Below the pieces are notes generated by a model. The model did no database searches. It had not been told where the DNA came from and was given only the letters and a program-made list of their open reading frames with translations. The translations under genes were made by a program, and so were the position numbers. A stretch of 64,000 nucleotides of DNA from Ahniella affigens (GTDB lineage Bacteria; Pseudomonadota; Gammaproteobacteria; Xanthomonadales; Ahniellaceae): the NCBI RefSeq assembly GCF_003015185.1, contig NZ_CP027860.1, positions 1,612,001 to 1,676,000 on the forward strand, in the 5' to 3' direction. Below, in pieces: positions 1 to 7,708 of this stretch (positions are counted from its first letter, which is position 1; the number at the start of each line of letters is the position of its first letter).

Positions 1-324
1 AAGGCATTGGATGTTGGCCCGTTTTGGACTTTCCTCTACGGGTTCCATACGTATACGCCTGTGGAAGAAAGCGAGGATTGGATGCGGCTAGATCGCGCAG
101 CAGAACAATTCTTGGTTGACACAGAGATCACTGCTGTCCCAATTTTGCGAGTCGTTGGCGATGCCGACGTCTACTGCGCCTGTGCAAATGGGTCCATTGC
201 ACGATACCGCCATGAAACCAACGAGCTTGAGCGCGTAGAAGGAGATTTCTGGCATGTTCTGGATCTCGAAGCGGCAGCACTGGCAGAGCGCAAAATGCGA
301 ATGAGTTCGCGGGTCGGCAGCTAA
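1..324 (+). CDS. 5'-truncated cassette protein, possibly SUKH/SMI1-like
   Basis: The frame is open from the first base of the window, so the start lies upstream. The visible 108 codons contain a stretch around IARYRHETNELERVEGDFW followed by a hydrophobic helix, which resembles the C-terminal half of SMI1/KNR4 (SUKH) proteins where a DGxVxxxDHETGE strand pair precedes the last helix. The TAA stop falls in the GCTAAC core of the following attC site, as in other cassettes here. The family assignment rests on pattern only and is weak; that it is a real cassette gene is better supported. Confidence 0.55.
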   Translation, partial: KALDVGPFWTFLYGFHTYTPVEESEDWMRLDRAAEQFLVDTEITAVPILRVVGDADVYCACANGSIARYRHETNELERVEGDFWHVLDLEAAALAERKMRMSSRVGS

Positions 325-409
325 CTATGTGGTCAAGCGGACTGCTTAGGCTGAGTCGCGTGTTTCCTGATAATTCATGGCGGCGCATCCGCTTACCGCG
401 TCGTTAGGC
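319..409 (+). other. attC site 1
   Basis: Starts with the AGCTAAC core that carries the stop of the preceding gene, then the TATGxGTTCAAGC-like left arm, and ends with GTTAGGC at 403-409. About 90 bp, imperfectly palindromic, the same architecture as the other attC sites in the array. Confidence 0.8.
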
Positions 410-417
410 GTCTCGAA

Positions 418-1029
418 ATGCAGCACTCGATCATCGCATCTGCTTACGACATGCTGGCACCGGACTGGCTCGACAGCCGGTTCAACAATGCGAACGGCGT
501 CGCACAGCACAAGCGTGCGCTTCAGTTCCTTGACCGACAAACCAGTGGCGGTTGGGCACTAAGTGTCGGGTGCGGATGCAATACGCGCTTCAACCCTCTT
601 CTCCGTGAACAAGGCCTGTCGCTCGAGGGCGTCGACATCTCCGAACGCATGCTGGTTCTAGCTCGGAATGCCGACCCGGAAGTCCTCCTTCATCATGCCG
701 ACATCTGCACTTGGCGCACGGATCGAACTTACCGCTTCATGTCCGCCTGGGACAGTATCTGGCATGTGCAACTTGAGCAGCAACGAGCCCTGATGCTCAA
801 ATTGCTCGCCTCGCTGGATCGCGGCGGTGTTTTAGTGTTCACGGCGGGAGGATTTGACGGTCCGAGCGAACACATCGATTCCACCATGGGAACTGAGGTC
901 TACTACAGCACTCTCGGCATCCCAGCCATTCTGGAAGTCATACAGGAGTCGGGTTGCGCGCTGCGCCATCTGGAGTTCGATCAATGGCCCCAGCGACACT
1001 TAGTGGTCGTTGTGCAGCGAGCCGCCTAA
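418..1029 (+). CDS. Class I SAM-dependent methyltransferase (gene cassette)
   Basis: A 203-residue protein with a glycine-rich SAM-binding loop (SVGCGCNTRF, about residues 49-58), an acidic strand end (LEGVDIS, about 69-75) and a post-core HADICTW segment, typical of Rossmann-type methyltransferases of the Methyltransf_11/25 kind. The substrate is unknown. The gene starts 9 bp after the previous attC core and its TAA is inside the next GCCTAAC core, so it occupies a complete cassette. Length and fold signals look intact. Confidence 0.8.
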   Translation: MQHSIIASAYDMLAPDWLDSRFNNANGVAQHKRALQFLDRQTSGGWALSVGCGCNTRFNPLLREQGLSLEGVDISERMLVLARNADPEVLLHHADICTWRTDRTYRFMSAWDSIWHVQLEQQRALMLKLLASLDRGGVLVFTAGGFDGPSEHIDSTMGTEVYYSTLGIPAILEVIQESGCALRHLEFDQWPQRHLVVVVQRAA

Positions 1030-1149
1030 CCCCTCGGGCGAGGCGAGGCCCAACGGCAAAGCACTGGGCCCGCCTACCGGGTTTGCGTATCATCCGTCCG
1101 GCGGGCCCAGCGCTTCGCCGTCGGTCCCGCCTCACCTCGAACGTCATGC
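1024..1149 (+). other. attC site 2 (long, degenerate right core)
   Basis: GCCTAAC at 1024-1030 and a long inverted repeat (GGCAAAGCACTGGGCCCGCC pairing with GGCGGGCCCAGCGCTTCGCC), ending near GTCATGC (1143-1149), a decayed GTTAGGC. This is the long attC type also seen at 2385-2510. Confidence 0.7.
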
Positions 1150-1165
1150 CTAGCTGGAATCGTCG

Positions 1166-1453
1166 ATGGCAATTGTAATTCTCGGCAAGACTGCCTGCTC
1201 AATCTGCGGGAACCTGCTCGTAGATGGCGACGACATCGTGAGCACCATGCACTTTGTTCATGACCAAGCGCACCCATTCTGGCGCTTTTCAGACTCCGGC
1301 ATGCATCAGCGCTGCTTCATCGACTGGCCTCAACGCGAAGCTTTTCGGCAACTCCACAACCAGGCTATTGGCACGATGATCTGGGGCGAAGGCCACTCCT
1401 GGCACATGGACGAGCGCGGTAACATTTTGCGCGTGGAGGGTGTCCGTGGCTAA
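1166..1453 (+). CDS. Small cassette protein with CxxC/HxxC zinc-like motif
   Basis: A 95-residue protein. CSIC near the N terminus and a later MHQRC (about residues 47-51) suggest a treble-clef or zinc-ribbon-like metal site. The region after it (FIDWPQREAF) is amphipathic. No enzymatic motif is visible and I do not recognise a named family. The gene lies alone between two attC sites and its TAA stop directly precedes the GCATAAC core. It is real by position and composition; the function is unknown. Confidence 0.7.
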   Translation: MAIVILGKTACSICGNLLVDGDDIVSTMHFVHDQAHPFWRFSDSGMHQRCFIDWPQREAFRQLHNQAIGTMIWGEGHSWHMDERGNILRVEGVRG

Positions 1454-1543
1454 GCATAACTATCTGTTCAAGCAGACCGCCGAGGAAGTTGCGCGTTTAA
1501 TCCAAGCACCGTCGCGCGGCGGCGGCTTAACACGACGTTAGGC
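1454..1543 (+). other. attC site 3
   Basis: GCATAAC (1454-1460), TATCTGTTCAAGCAGACCGCC left arm, GGCGGCGGCTTAACACGAC right arm and GTTAGGC (1537-1543). 90 bp, canonical. Confidence 0.9.
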
Positions 1544-1558
1544 TTTGCTTGACGGGCA

Positions 1559-1696
1559 ATGGAATTCACCTTGTGGTGCGAGGTTGCGCACGTTCTCGGC
1601 ATTCCTGCGTTGTGGCTTCGGGGTTTCTGTCCTCTGGCGCTCGCCCAAAAGCCGAACGGCGTTCGCAAGCGCTCAGGATTGGGGCAGCGCGCCTAG
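1559..1696 (+). CDS. Possible 45-residue cassette peptide
   Basis: An ATG 16 bp after the preceding attC core opens a 45-codon frame that ends at TAG 1694-1696, well before the next attC. An overlapping TTG-initiated frame (1545-1748) runs closer to the attC and is an equally valid alternative. Neither resembles a known protein. The cassette is certainly present (flanked by two attC sites) but its coding content is uncertain. Confidence 0.3.
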   Translation: MEFTLWCEVAHVLGIPALWLRGFCPLALAQKPNGVRKRSGLGQRA

Positions 1697-1753
1697 GCTC
1701 AGCGTGAGCCGCAGCCTTGCCGTCAATCCAATTGCAACTTCGCGCTGATTCCA

Positions 1754-1843
1754 GTCTAACCATGCATTCAAGCGGACAGCCGGGGGTATACTTGGCTCAT
1801 CCAATCATTCGCGGCCGGCTGCTGCATAGTTCAGGCGTTAGGC
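1754..1843 (+). other. attC site 4
   Basis: GTCTAAC (1754-1760), CATTCAAGCGGACAGCCGG left arm, GCGGCCGGCTGCTGCATAGTTCAG right arm, GTTAGGC (1837-1843). Canonical 90-bp attC. Confidence 0.9.
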
Positions 1844-1862
1844 TACACCAAGGGAGCATTGA

Positions 1863-2390
1863 ATGTTCGGAATGTTCAAGAAGAAGGACCCGCCGCCCAA
1901 GCCGCCAAAGCAGTTTCCGCCGGTGCTCGATTGGCGGCCTTCTGTCTTGCAACCACTCGATCAAATTGTTGACCGCGTTCGCTACTACACGGATGGAAAA
2001 CGAGACTTTGCCGTCTTTCAGTGCGGCACCGTGGCCATTCTTCCGGCGGGACTATCCGAGCCGGACGCTGCGCTCCATGCCAAGGCCGCACTTCACAACG
2101 TCTTCCATGCTCACCCGGATATGTGTCCGCTCAATATGGACGACGGGAACGTACTGGTCCGCTACAACCACGACGTTCTAACCGTTGTGCTCAAGAGCAT
2201 AGCTTCCCAGCACTGGAGCGAGATCGAGCGCGAACATCAGCGTGCACTCGCAACGGATGAAGTCCTGATCACACCAATGGGGCCCAACAAGTTCGACGAG
2301 TTCGGGATGAAAGCCCTTTTCGGCAGGTGCTTCATGTTCATGGACGCGCAAGCTCCGACAGTCGTGCGAGTTGAGCGCAGTGTGGCCTAA
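1863..2390 (+). CDS. Hypothetical cassette protein, 175 aa
   Basis: Preceded by a GGGAG ribosome-binding site and starting 19 bp after attC. The N terminus is basic and proline-rich (KKKDPPPKPPKQFPP), followed by a compact alpha/beta domain without recognisable catalytic motifs or membrane segments, so probably cytoplasmic. The stop TAA lies in the next GCCTAAC core. I do not recognise the family. Confidence 0.75.
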   Translation: MFGMFKKKDPPPKPPKQFPPVLDWRPSVLQPLDQIVDRVRYYTDGKRDFAVFQCGTVAILPAGLSEPDAALHAKAALHNVFHAHPDMCPLNMDDGNVLVRYNHDVLTVVLKSIASQHWSEIEREHQRALATDEVLITPMGPNKFDEFGMKALFGRCFMFMDAQAPTVVRVERSVA

Positions 2391-2510
2391 CCTTTTGCTC
2401 GAGCGGACCTCCACCGGCAAGGCGCTTGGGCCGCGAGCCGGCCAGTGGCATCGTCCGTCTCACGGCCCAAGCGCCTCGCCGGCTCCGGCTGCTCAGCTCA
2501 AACGTTAGGC
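2385..2510 (+). other. attC site 5 (long type)
   Basis: GCCTAAC (2385-2391) and GTTAGGC (2504-2510) bracket a 126-bp imperfect palindrome with arms GGCAAGGCGCTTGGGCC and GGCCCAAGCGCCTCGCC. Same class as site 2. Confidence 0.88.
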
Positions 2511-2513
2511 TGC

Positions 2514-2945
2514 ATGTCCGAATCCTTTTTGCGCCAAGCCACCGCGGCCGACATCCGAGGCATTTGGGAGGTGCGCTACGCGGTGACCGAGAACACCTTG
2601 ACGCCCGGCCGCATCTCAGACGAAGAGGTCAGGGAGTCGATTGAAGACACAGGCCGAGGCTGGGTCATCGAAGAGGCCGGAAAGATTCAGGCCTTCGCCA
2701 TAGGCATAGCCAAGACAGGGAATGTCTGGGCGCTGTTCGTCAGGCCAGACGCACAAGGCCGAAGCCACGGAACTCGGCTGCATGCCGCAATGATCGAGTG
2801 GTTCCGGGAGCAACCTATCGACAGGCTTTGGCTATCCACGGGTACAACTACGCGGGCAAGACAGTTCTACGACAAGAACGGCTGGGAGTGCGTCGGTCCT
2901 TACGGAACTGATGAGGTCAGGTATGAACGGCCGAATGCAGCCTAA
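2514..2945 (+). CDS. GNAT family N-acetyltransferase (gene cassette)
   Basis: A 143-residue acetyltransferase. The N-terminal LRQATAADIRGIWEVR strand-helix, the central VWALFVRPDAQGRSHGTRLH segment (beta4 and the acetyl-CoA pyrophosphate loop, a variant of Q/RxxGxG/A) and the C-terminal ARQFYDKNGWECVG motif are all typical of GNAT proteins. The acceptor is unknown. I chose the ATG 4 bp after the attC core; an upstream extension of the frame would translate attC sequence. The TAA lies in the next attC core. Confidence 0.88.
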   Translation: MSESFLRQATAADIRGIWEVRYAVTENTLTPGRISDEEVRESIEDTGRGWVIEEAGKIQAFAIGIAKTGNVWALFVRPDAQGRSHGTRLHAAMIEWFREQPIDRLWLSTGTTTRARQFYDKNGWECVGPYGTDEVRYERPNAA

Positions 2946-3065
2946 CTGGTTGTTAAACCGGAGCGCCAACGGCTGGCCACCTTGCCCGCGAGGCGCTGCG
3001 TGCATATCCTGCGCATCGCAGGCGAGGCGTTCATCCGTCGTCGCCCGATTGACTCTGCGTCAGGC
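2940..3065 (+). other. attC site 6 (degenerate)
   Basis: GCCTAAC (2940-2946) at the stop of the acetyltransferase gene. The best right-hand core is GTCAGGC at 3059-3065. The internal palindrome is imperfect. The end coordinate is tentative. Confidence 0.5.
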
Positions 3066-3104
3066 GTCACAAGAACCGCCATTCGAGTCGTCCGGAAGCA
3101 CTAG

Positions 3105-3256
3105 GGAGGGTCTGAATAAGTCCATCCTGGACTTTCAGACCCGCACCGAGTCCGGCACATGTCCGGATTCAGTGCTCCAGAATCAACCACTTGCATGTTT
3201 GATTCTGGGCGGGCCATCCATGGCCCGCATCGCCTCTGAACTTGTTCAGAGGCTCC
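3105..3256 (+). mobile_element. MITE copy 1 (intact, five-hairpin, 152 bp)
   Basis: Flanked by CTAG direct repeats (3101-3104 and 3257-3260). The left end GGAGGGTCTGAATAAGTCC and the right end (reverse complement GGAGCCTCTGAACAAGTTC) match the inverted repeats of the IS5 element at 26617-27839. It consists of five consecutive hairpins at about 3108-3142, 3148-3170, 3178-3207, 3209-3228 and 3232-3253. It has no coding capacity. It sits in an apparently gene-less cassette (3066-3430), whose remaining sequence shows no convincing ORF. Confidence 0.9.
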
Positions 3257-3430
3257 CTAGGCTACGCGCACCTCGAGCCATCATGCGCTCTTGCATTGGC
3301 GCCGCAGGCCGCTGACGTTCGCGCAAATACGGATGGCGTTTGCCAGCGGTCAGGCATAGGGCAGGGCGGGTGAGCACAGCACCTCCTCCGGCCTTGCCGC
3401 CATTCCAAGTGAAGTACGCGTGGATTTCCA

Positions 3431-3519
3431 GCATAACTGCGGGTTCAAGCGGACAGCCGGGGTATACTCGCCTCATTCAACCATTCGCGGCCGGCAGCCA
3501 CTCAATTCAGACGTTAGGC
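3431..3519 (+). other. attC site 7
   Basis: GCATAAC (3431-3437), GGTTCAAGCGGACAGCCGG left arm, GCGGCCGGCAGCCACTCAATTCAG right arm, GTTAGGC (3513-3519). Canonical. Confidence 0.9.
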
Positions 3520-3548
3520 GTCTCTTCACAGGCTTCGTAGGAATCGAA

Positions 3549-4058
3549 ATGATCCATCAGGACTTGGTCCCCTCTCTTCAACAAGCGCTCGCTCCATTCG
3601 GCTATGTGGAGCCGCTAGCCGCGATTTCGGTTGAAGGTATTGAGGGAATTCTCTTGGCTACCCAACGCAAAGCGACGGTTAGGTATTTGTGTGGCGTTTT
3701 CGAGCTTCCTGACACATTCGAGGTATCGCAAGCGCGTAAATTCATCGATGCAACGCGAAGAGAAATATCCAAGAGATACGCAAAATTCCCCTACTGGAAG
3801 GAGCTTGGAACGTACCTCGTCTGGATCTGTGACAAGAAGCAGCTTCAGCATCTGGAGAAAGCCGCTTCGGAATTCAAAGACCGAACAGGATTTCACGTCA
3901 ATGTCATGTTGGGAGCAGTGCTTGCTGGAGCGAATGGCCAAAGCGTCCGATCAGAGCGCACGTGGGGTCTATTCGAATCAGGTGCGCACTTCGGTGCCAT
4001 TGAAAAAACGGTTCGTGCGTGGTCGGAAAAGCGCGAAAGTGCGGCTGGAGATGCCTAA
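3549..4058 (+). CDS. Hypothetical cassette protein, 169 aa
   Basis: I chose ATG 3549, 30 bp after the attC core, because the frame upstream only translates attC. The protein is soluble and alpha/beta, with a lysine/arginine-rich middle (DATRREISKRYAKF) and a hydrophobic strand GTYLVWICDK. A later GFHVNVMLGAVLAGANG segment could be a buried helix. No recognised family motif; the stop TAA overlaps the next GCCTAAC core. Confidence 0.72.
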   Translation: MIHQDLVPSLQQALAPFGYVEPLAAISVEGIEGILLATQRKATVRYLCGVFELPDTFEVSQARKFIDATRREISKRYAKFPYWKELGTYLVWICDKKQLQHLEKAASEFKDRTGFHVNVMLGAVLAGANGQSVRSERTWGLFESGAHFGAIEKTVRAWSEKRESAAGDA

Positions 4059-4140
4059 CTTCGCGTTCAAGCCGACCAGGGGAAGTTATTCGTTTCAACC
4101 TACTGCTGCGGGCCGGCTGCGGCCTAACGCGGCGTTTGGC
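4053..4140 (+). other. attC site 8
   Basis: GCCTAAC (4053-4059), GCGTTCAAGCCGACCAGG arm, GGGCCGGCTGCGGCCTAACGCG arm, GTTTGGC (4134-4140). Confidence 0.82.
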
Positions 4141-4174
4141 CTGAATGCAGGTAACCTAGTGATTCGGAGGTAAC

Positions 4175-4567
4175 ATGAGTCGGGTTGCATTGTGGCTAGT
4201 CGCGTTGCTCTTGGTTGGTCTGAGTGCGGCCGCGCTCGTAGAGGAAGTATTAGTTGGTGATCCGGGGCAGGGTCTATTGGTGCCTGGGTTGTTCTCTGTA
4301 CTCAGTCTGTTAACTGCTGTCGGTCTCGTTCGTCGTGTGCAAATTGCCCGGCCAGTTGCGTCGGTACTATACCTACTTGTGGCACTTGGTGCCGGCTTTC
4401 AGTTCGTCGTCGCGGGAGCGATCGTCTTTCAAGCAGACCCATTCAATTGGGGCTTTTTCGGTCGCTTTTTCCTCAGTGCGGTTCTATTGCTTCTTGTCGT
4501 GGCATCTTTGCGGTGGCTGACAAAGCGATCAACTGTTGCTGCATTTCGGTATGGCGTTGAAGCCTAA
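4175..4567 (+). CDS. Small integral membrane protein (gene cassette)
   Basis: A 130-residue protein with four hydrophobic segments: about residues 4-22, 36-52, 60-84 and 95-113. A strong GGAGG ribosome-binding site precedes the ATG. There are no charged catalytic motifs. The stop TAA is in the attC core GCCTAAC. The function is unknown; small polytopic proteins recur in this array. Confidence 0.75.
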   Translation: MSRVALWLVALLLVGLSAAALVEEVLVGDPGQGLLVPGLFSVLSLLTAVGLVRRVQIARPVASVLYLLVALGAGFQFVVAGAIVFQADPFNWGFFGRFFLSAVLLLLVVASLRWLTKRSTVAAFRYGVEA

Positions 4568-4651
4568 CTGTGCGTTCAAACGGATAGCCGCGAGAATACT
4601 CGACTCATCCAACCGTTCGCGGTTGGCTGCCGTTCAAATCGGACGTTAGGC
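4562..4651 (+). other. attC site 9
   Basis: GCCTAAC (4562-4568), inner arms CCGCGA/TCGCGG, outer arms CGTTCAAACGG/GCCGTTCAAATCGG, GTTAGGC (4645-4651). Canonical. Confidence 0.93.
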
Positions 4652-4654
4652 CTC

Positions 4655-5065
4655 ATGAACACGCTGTCGGCGATTGCAGAGATCGAAAAGACCTTTGGGT
4701 TCAAGTTGCCAGCGCACTATCGATTGTTCCTGACAGAGCGGTCGGACGACCTTGTCGAGTCAATTGAGATAGACGCACTTGTCGACTGGGCACGTGGCCC
4801 CACCGCGACAGTCGATTGTCTGTATTCCGGCAAGTCGATTCTTCAAAACGATGCGTCGGGGTGCAGTTGCGATCGGGAACGGAGGATGCTGATCATCGGC
4901 TACAGTGTCTTCGGTGCATACCTATACCTCTGCTGGGCCCAGGAGCAGTTAGGTCGCATCTTCTTCCGTGAGCCGTTTCAAGATGGAACGTATTACCTGG
5001 TCGCCAACAGCTTTAAAGACTTCTTGGCAAGAAGCAGGCCGATCGTGTATAACGATGAGGCCTAA
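4655..5065 (+). CDS. SMI1/KNR4 (SUKH) family protein (gene cassette)
   Basis: A 136-residue protein. It begins with the SUKH signature helix-turn (IAEIEKTFGFKLPAHYRLFL), followed by a short strand region and the middle IIGYSVFGAYLYLCW strand where SUKH proteins carry the conserved glycine/alanine motif, and ends with a predicted helix NSFKDFLARS. SUKH proteins often act as immunity proteins against polymorphic toxins; no toxin partner lies next to it here. ATG is 3 bp after attC; the TAA is in the next attC core. Confidence 0.85.
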   Translation: MNTLSAIAEIEKTFGFKLPAHYRLFLTERSDDLVESIEIDALVDWARGPTATVDCLYSGKSILQNDASGCSCDRERRMLIIGYSVFGAYLYLCWAQEQLGRIFFREPFQDGTYYLVANSFKDFLARSRPIVYNDEA

Positions 5066-5149
5066 CTATGCGTTCAAGCTGATTGCCGAGGAAGTTGCTC
5101 GATTCATCCACACACCGTCGCGCGGTAGTGGCTCAACATTGGGTTAGAG
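5060..5149 (+). other. attC site 10
   Basis: GCCTAAC (5060-5066), TATGCGTTCAAGCTGATTGCC arm, GCGGTAGTGGCTCAACATTGG arm, GTTAGAG (5143-5149). Confidence 0.85.
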
Positions 5150-5159
5150 GTGGCGCTTC

Positions 5160-5576
5160 ATGTCAATCGTGTCTGAGATTGCGAGGGCCGTCGCCGGTGT
5201 TGCGCTCGGCATCGTTGCAGCATCCGCTATCCCAATCTGCGATATGCCTTTCGGCGAATGTGCTGCCTCAGGATGTCTGACGCTAGACCCCGCTTGCGCT
5301 CATTGGCTTGAGGCGTTGAGTGGGTTACTCTTCTCTGGTGGTATTGCGTTGCTGTCTCCTGCCCGGTGGCGACTTCCACCTGTTGCTGTCTTCCTCTTGC
5401 TAGTCGTGTCCCTGCTCGAAGGAATTGACTCCATTAGTTCCGGTGAGCTCCTGTAAGGAAGGCACGGGGCCGCATCATTCATGGTTGGGTACCTGCTCCT
5501 GGCAGGCGGGATGCTGGCGCTCGCAACCTGGCTGTTCGGGCTTCGGATTCTCTTCAGGTGCCGGCACCACGTATAA
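5160..5576 (+). pseudogene. Membrane-protein cassette gene split by an in-frame TAA
   Basis: The frame from ATG 5160 encodes 98 residues with two hydrophobic segments (about residues 12-26 and 75-88) and stops at TAA 5454-5456. The same frame then continues through RHGAASF into a 31-codon stretch opening at ATG 5481 with a third hydrophobic segment (VGYLLLAGGMLALATWLFG). It ends at TAA 5574-5576 inside the GTATAAC attC core, exactly where cassette genes in this array end. I read it as a 138-codon gene interrupted by a nonsense mutation. Two separate small proteins (5160-5456 and 5481-5576) remain possible. Confidence 0.6.
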
Positions 5577-5660
5577 CGATGTGTTCAAGCCGACCGCCGA
5601 TCGACTTGCCTGTATCATCCATACACGGTAGCGTGGCGGCGGCTTAACACGTTGTTTGGG
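5571..5660 (+). other. attC site 11
   Basis: GTATAAC (5571-5577), TGTTCAAGCCGACCGCC arm, GGCGGCGGCTTAACACG arm, GTTTGGG (5654-5660). Confidence 0.85.
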
Positions 5661-5689
5661 CTCATTGGCGACATCGAAGGGAATCTGAG

Positions 5690-6376
5690 ATGCTGACGAA
5701 GATATTAGCCGCATTGGGAATTGGAATCGCTACAGTTCCAGCCACTGCCGCTGGTCTTTACACGCCTTACGCGGAGCCCCATGTAAATTTTCTGTACAAC
5801 CTGCTCTTTTGCGACGATATCGCTCTGTTTCAAAGCAGTGAGGCACAGAAGAGCGACGGGGTTTGGTCGGTGCTTCTGGCAGACGAGGTAGATACCGCCG
5901 CACTTCGCAAGATCGCAGATGATCAAGCAAATGAGGGGCGCATCCGGGCGCTTGCTTATAACAAGCTGCGGGCCAATGGCGTGCAGGTTCCGAAAAAGGA
6001 ACTGTTCGGGGTAATCGTCGAGGTTCCATTGGAGGATGGGTTGGATGTATTGGCAGCCTTTTCCGGAGGGGGCGTTCGATATCTTAATCAATCGGGAAAA
6101 GTTTCAATATTTGAAGGGCAAGGCAATCCTGTTGAAGGCTTGGCCAACGAGTTGCTCACCGCTGCACAGCCCGTTGTGAATGCAATTGGCCCTTGGGATA
6201 AGGAGCGACTTCCTCCGCCCAAAGCAGGCAATGTTCGCATAACGTTCCTGGTATCTGATGGCCTTTACTTCGGGGAAGGGCCATTCGGTGTGCTGGAGAA
6301 TGATTCAATGGCCGGCCCCGTGCTTGCCAAGGCGAGCCAGTTGCTACAAGAGACCGTGGAGCTAAGCGTGAGATGA
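5690..6376 (+). CDS. Exported hypothetical cassette protein, 228 aa
   Basis: The N terminus MLTKILAALGIGIATVPATAAG is a good signal peptide with AxA cleavage near residue 21, so the product is probably periplasmic. The mature part is alpha/beta. It has KNRITFLVSDG-like strands near the C terminus and a run of small residues around ALAYNKLRANG. No known family is recognised. The stop lies just before a short, diverged attC. Confidence 0.75.
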   Translation: MLTKILAALGIGIATVPATAAGLYTPYAEPHVNFLYNLLFCDDIALFQSSEAQKSDGVWSVLLADEVDTAALRKIADDQANEGRIRALAYNKLRANGVQVPKKELFGVIVEVPLEDGLDVLAAFSGGGVRYLNQSGKVSIFEGQGNPVEGLANELLTAAQPVVNAIGPWDKERLPPPKAGNVRITFLVSDGLYFGEGPFGVLENDSMAGPVLAKASQLLQETVELSVR

Positions 6377-6377
6377 G

Positions 6378-6441
6378 TCCCAACCTTTCGCTGCGGGCGC
6401 GACCCCGCTGACGGGCCGCGGGCTGAGGTCAAACGCTAGGC
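6378..6441 (+). other. attC site 12 (short)
   Basis: TCCCAAC (6378-6384), inner palindrome GCGGGCGCGACCCCGC plus GGGCCGCGGGC, GCTAGGC (6435-6441). About 64 bp, the short attC type. Confidence 0.65.
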
Positions 6442-6446
6442 GCTTG

Positions 6447-6734
6447 ATGCCTGAGACCACAGTCTTCGCAGTGGTGCATGGCAAGGTACTCGCCTCCGGC
6501 GAGGAGCAGCATGGACGCTGACTTCCAGCAGATGCGGTGGTGCCGCTAGACACACCGACCCGGCGAGTCGAATTCACGGTTGAAGTGCAGATTGAAGGTC
6601 TTGGCCATTTGCTGTGCTACGCGTCATCGGACGGCTCGCTTTACAGCGACACTTGGGACGAATTCCAAGCCGATGCACAGTGCGTCGTCCATGAGGAGTT
6701 TGGAGTTCGAGCGCATGAGTGGCAGCGCGCCTAA
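6447..6734 (+). pseudogene. Cassette gene split by an in-frame TGA
   Basis: ATG 6447, 5 bp after the attC core, opens 24 codons (METTVFAVVHGK-like start) and meets TGA at 6519-6521. The same frame continues for 70 codons (VEFTVEVQIEGLGHLLCYA, ending VRAHEWQRA) to the TAA inside the GCCTAAC core at 6729-6735. A GTG at 6537 could restart translation and give a 65-residue product. Position, frame and end all fit one 95-codon gene with a nonsense mutation. Confidence 0.6.
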
Positions 6735-6806
6735 CCCGTCGCTGTCCCCGTCGGCCTAGTGCTGGCAATGCGAGCGTCTGTCTGCGGATTAACTCAAACG
6801 TTAGGC
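6729..6806 (+). other. attC site 13
   Basis: GCCTAAC (6729-6735) to GTTAGGC (6800-6806), 78 bp with a weakly paired interior. Confidence 0.8.
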
Positions 6807-7016
6807 CCAGCAACAGCAAGCACCTGGATCGTCCCGTGGTGTGACGCTACGAGTCTTTCCGACGGTCATTCGTTGTGGTGCCAACGTCGCACTCCGTTGA
6901 CGCCCGGTCCAAGTGCGGGATGACGACTACCAGCGGTCGAACGTGCGGCAGGCTTCTTCGGGTGGCATGTGGAGTGGCCTCGCCGTAGTTTCAAGGACAA
7001 TGCATGTGGATCTCGA
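6807..7016 (+). other. ORF-less cassette
   Basis: This 210-bp segment between two attC sites contains no ORF over about 22 codons with a plausible start on the plus strand. It may be a non-coding cassette (promoter or RNA) or a decayed one. I see no clear promoter or RNA fold. Confidence 0.5.
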
Positions 7017-7267
7017 GTCCAACTGCGCATTCAAGCAGATTGCCGGAGGTATACTTGGGCAAGTCAACCATTCGCGTCGGGCAGACGCTTAATTCAGACG
7101 TGGAGGCTGTAGAAAGAGTCATTCGATTTCGAATTTCATAGGGAGTACTGAAACGTGACCGCACTGGAACGGCAGCATTCAACGATCGCCACATCGGTAG
7201 GCGTAAAGGCACCCCCAGAAATGTCCGCTCGACCACTGTTTAGACTTGTTAAACAACCTCGTTAGGT
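7017..7267 (+). other. attC site 14, interrupted by a 158-bp insertion
   Basis: GTCCAAC (7017-7023), CGCATTCAAGCAGATTGCCGG arm, GGGCAGACGCTTAATTCAGAC arm; then the right core is broken at ACGT(G) and resumes as GTTAGGT at 7261-7267. Joining 7101 with 7263 recreates a canonical AGACGTTAGG end. Confidence 0.75.
7103..7260 (+). mobile_element. Short IS1182-like remnant or MITE in an attC core
   Basis: Begins GAGGCTGTAGAAAGAG and ends ...AACAACCTC (reverse complement GAGGTTGTTTAACAAG), so it has imperfect inverted termini of the form GAGGYTGT. The same termini bound the larger remnant at 7709-8994. It is flanked by GTG/GTT and lies exactly at the G-TT step of the attC right core. No intact ORF. 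Confidence 0.6.
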
Positions 7268-7271
7268 TCCT

Positions 7272-7637
7272 ATGCGTTCTCTTATTCTTCTATGCACTCT
7301 GGCGCTCTTGCCTTCCTGCGCATCTATGCTAGATCTCTCACGTGCGCCCAACGACGTGCAAGCAGATCATTGCGATTCGGGAATGCGTCTGATGGGCCCT
7401 GGTTGGACCCGGTCGCGCGCACCAAGTGAGGACGAAGCGATTCTTGCGAATGTCCGGTTTAGCGCCGCTACTGTAGGTCTTATTTGGTATGCCAGGCATG
7501 ATTCTGAGCTGGCCGCTTGCGCATTTACGAGAGATGCTCACGGCTGCGGATTCAGTGGCCACCAATTTGATTACAGGGACGGCCTGTGGTTTCACGCAAG
7601 TACTTGGATGCAAAGTGAGATTTGCGTGGTCGACTAG
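7272..7637 (+). CDS. Lipoprotein (gene cassette), 121 aa
   Basis: The N terminus MRSLILLCTLALLPSCASM is a lipoprotein signal with lipobox LPSC, so the mature protein starts at Cys16 and is probably membrane-anchored. The mature part has several cysteines (HCDSG, ACAF, HGCGF, EICVVD), which could form disulphides in the periplasm. No family is recognised. It begins 4 bp after the restored attC core GTTAGGT. Confidence 0.75.
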   Translation: MRSLILLCTLALLPSCASMLDLSRAPNDVQADHCDSGMRLMGPGWTRSRAPSEDEAILANVRFSAATVGLIWYARHDSELAACAFTRDAHGCGFSGHQFDYRDGLWFHASTWMQSEICVVD

Positions 7638-7655
7638 AGACCGAAGGGTTCACTC

Positions 7656-7696
7656 AAGCAGACCAATCAATCGCTGCACGATTGATTGGTCTGCTT
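7656..7696 (+). repeat. Perfect 18-bp inverted repeat
   Basis: The arms AAGCAGACCAATCAATCG (7656-7673) and CGATTGATTGGTCTGCTT (7679-7696) pair perfectly around a 5-base loop. It lies between a cassette gene and the IS-interrupted GTT|AGAC core, so it is probably the stem of an unusual, nearly perfect attC. A terminator is the alternative, but no T tract follows. Confidence 0.75.
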
Positions 7697-7708
7697 AGTT
7701 TCGGCGTT

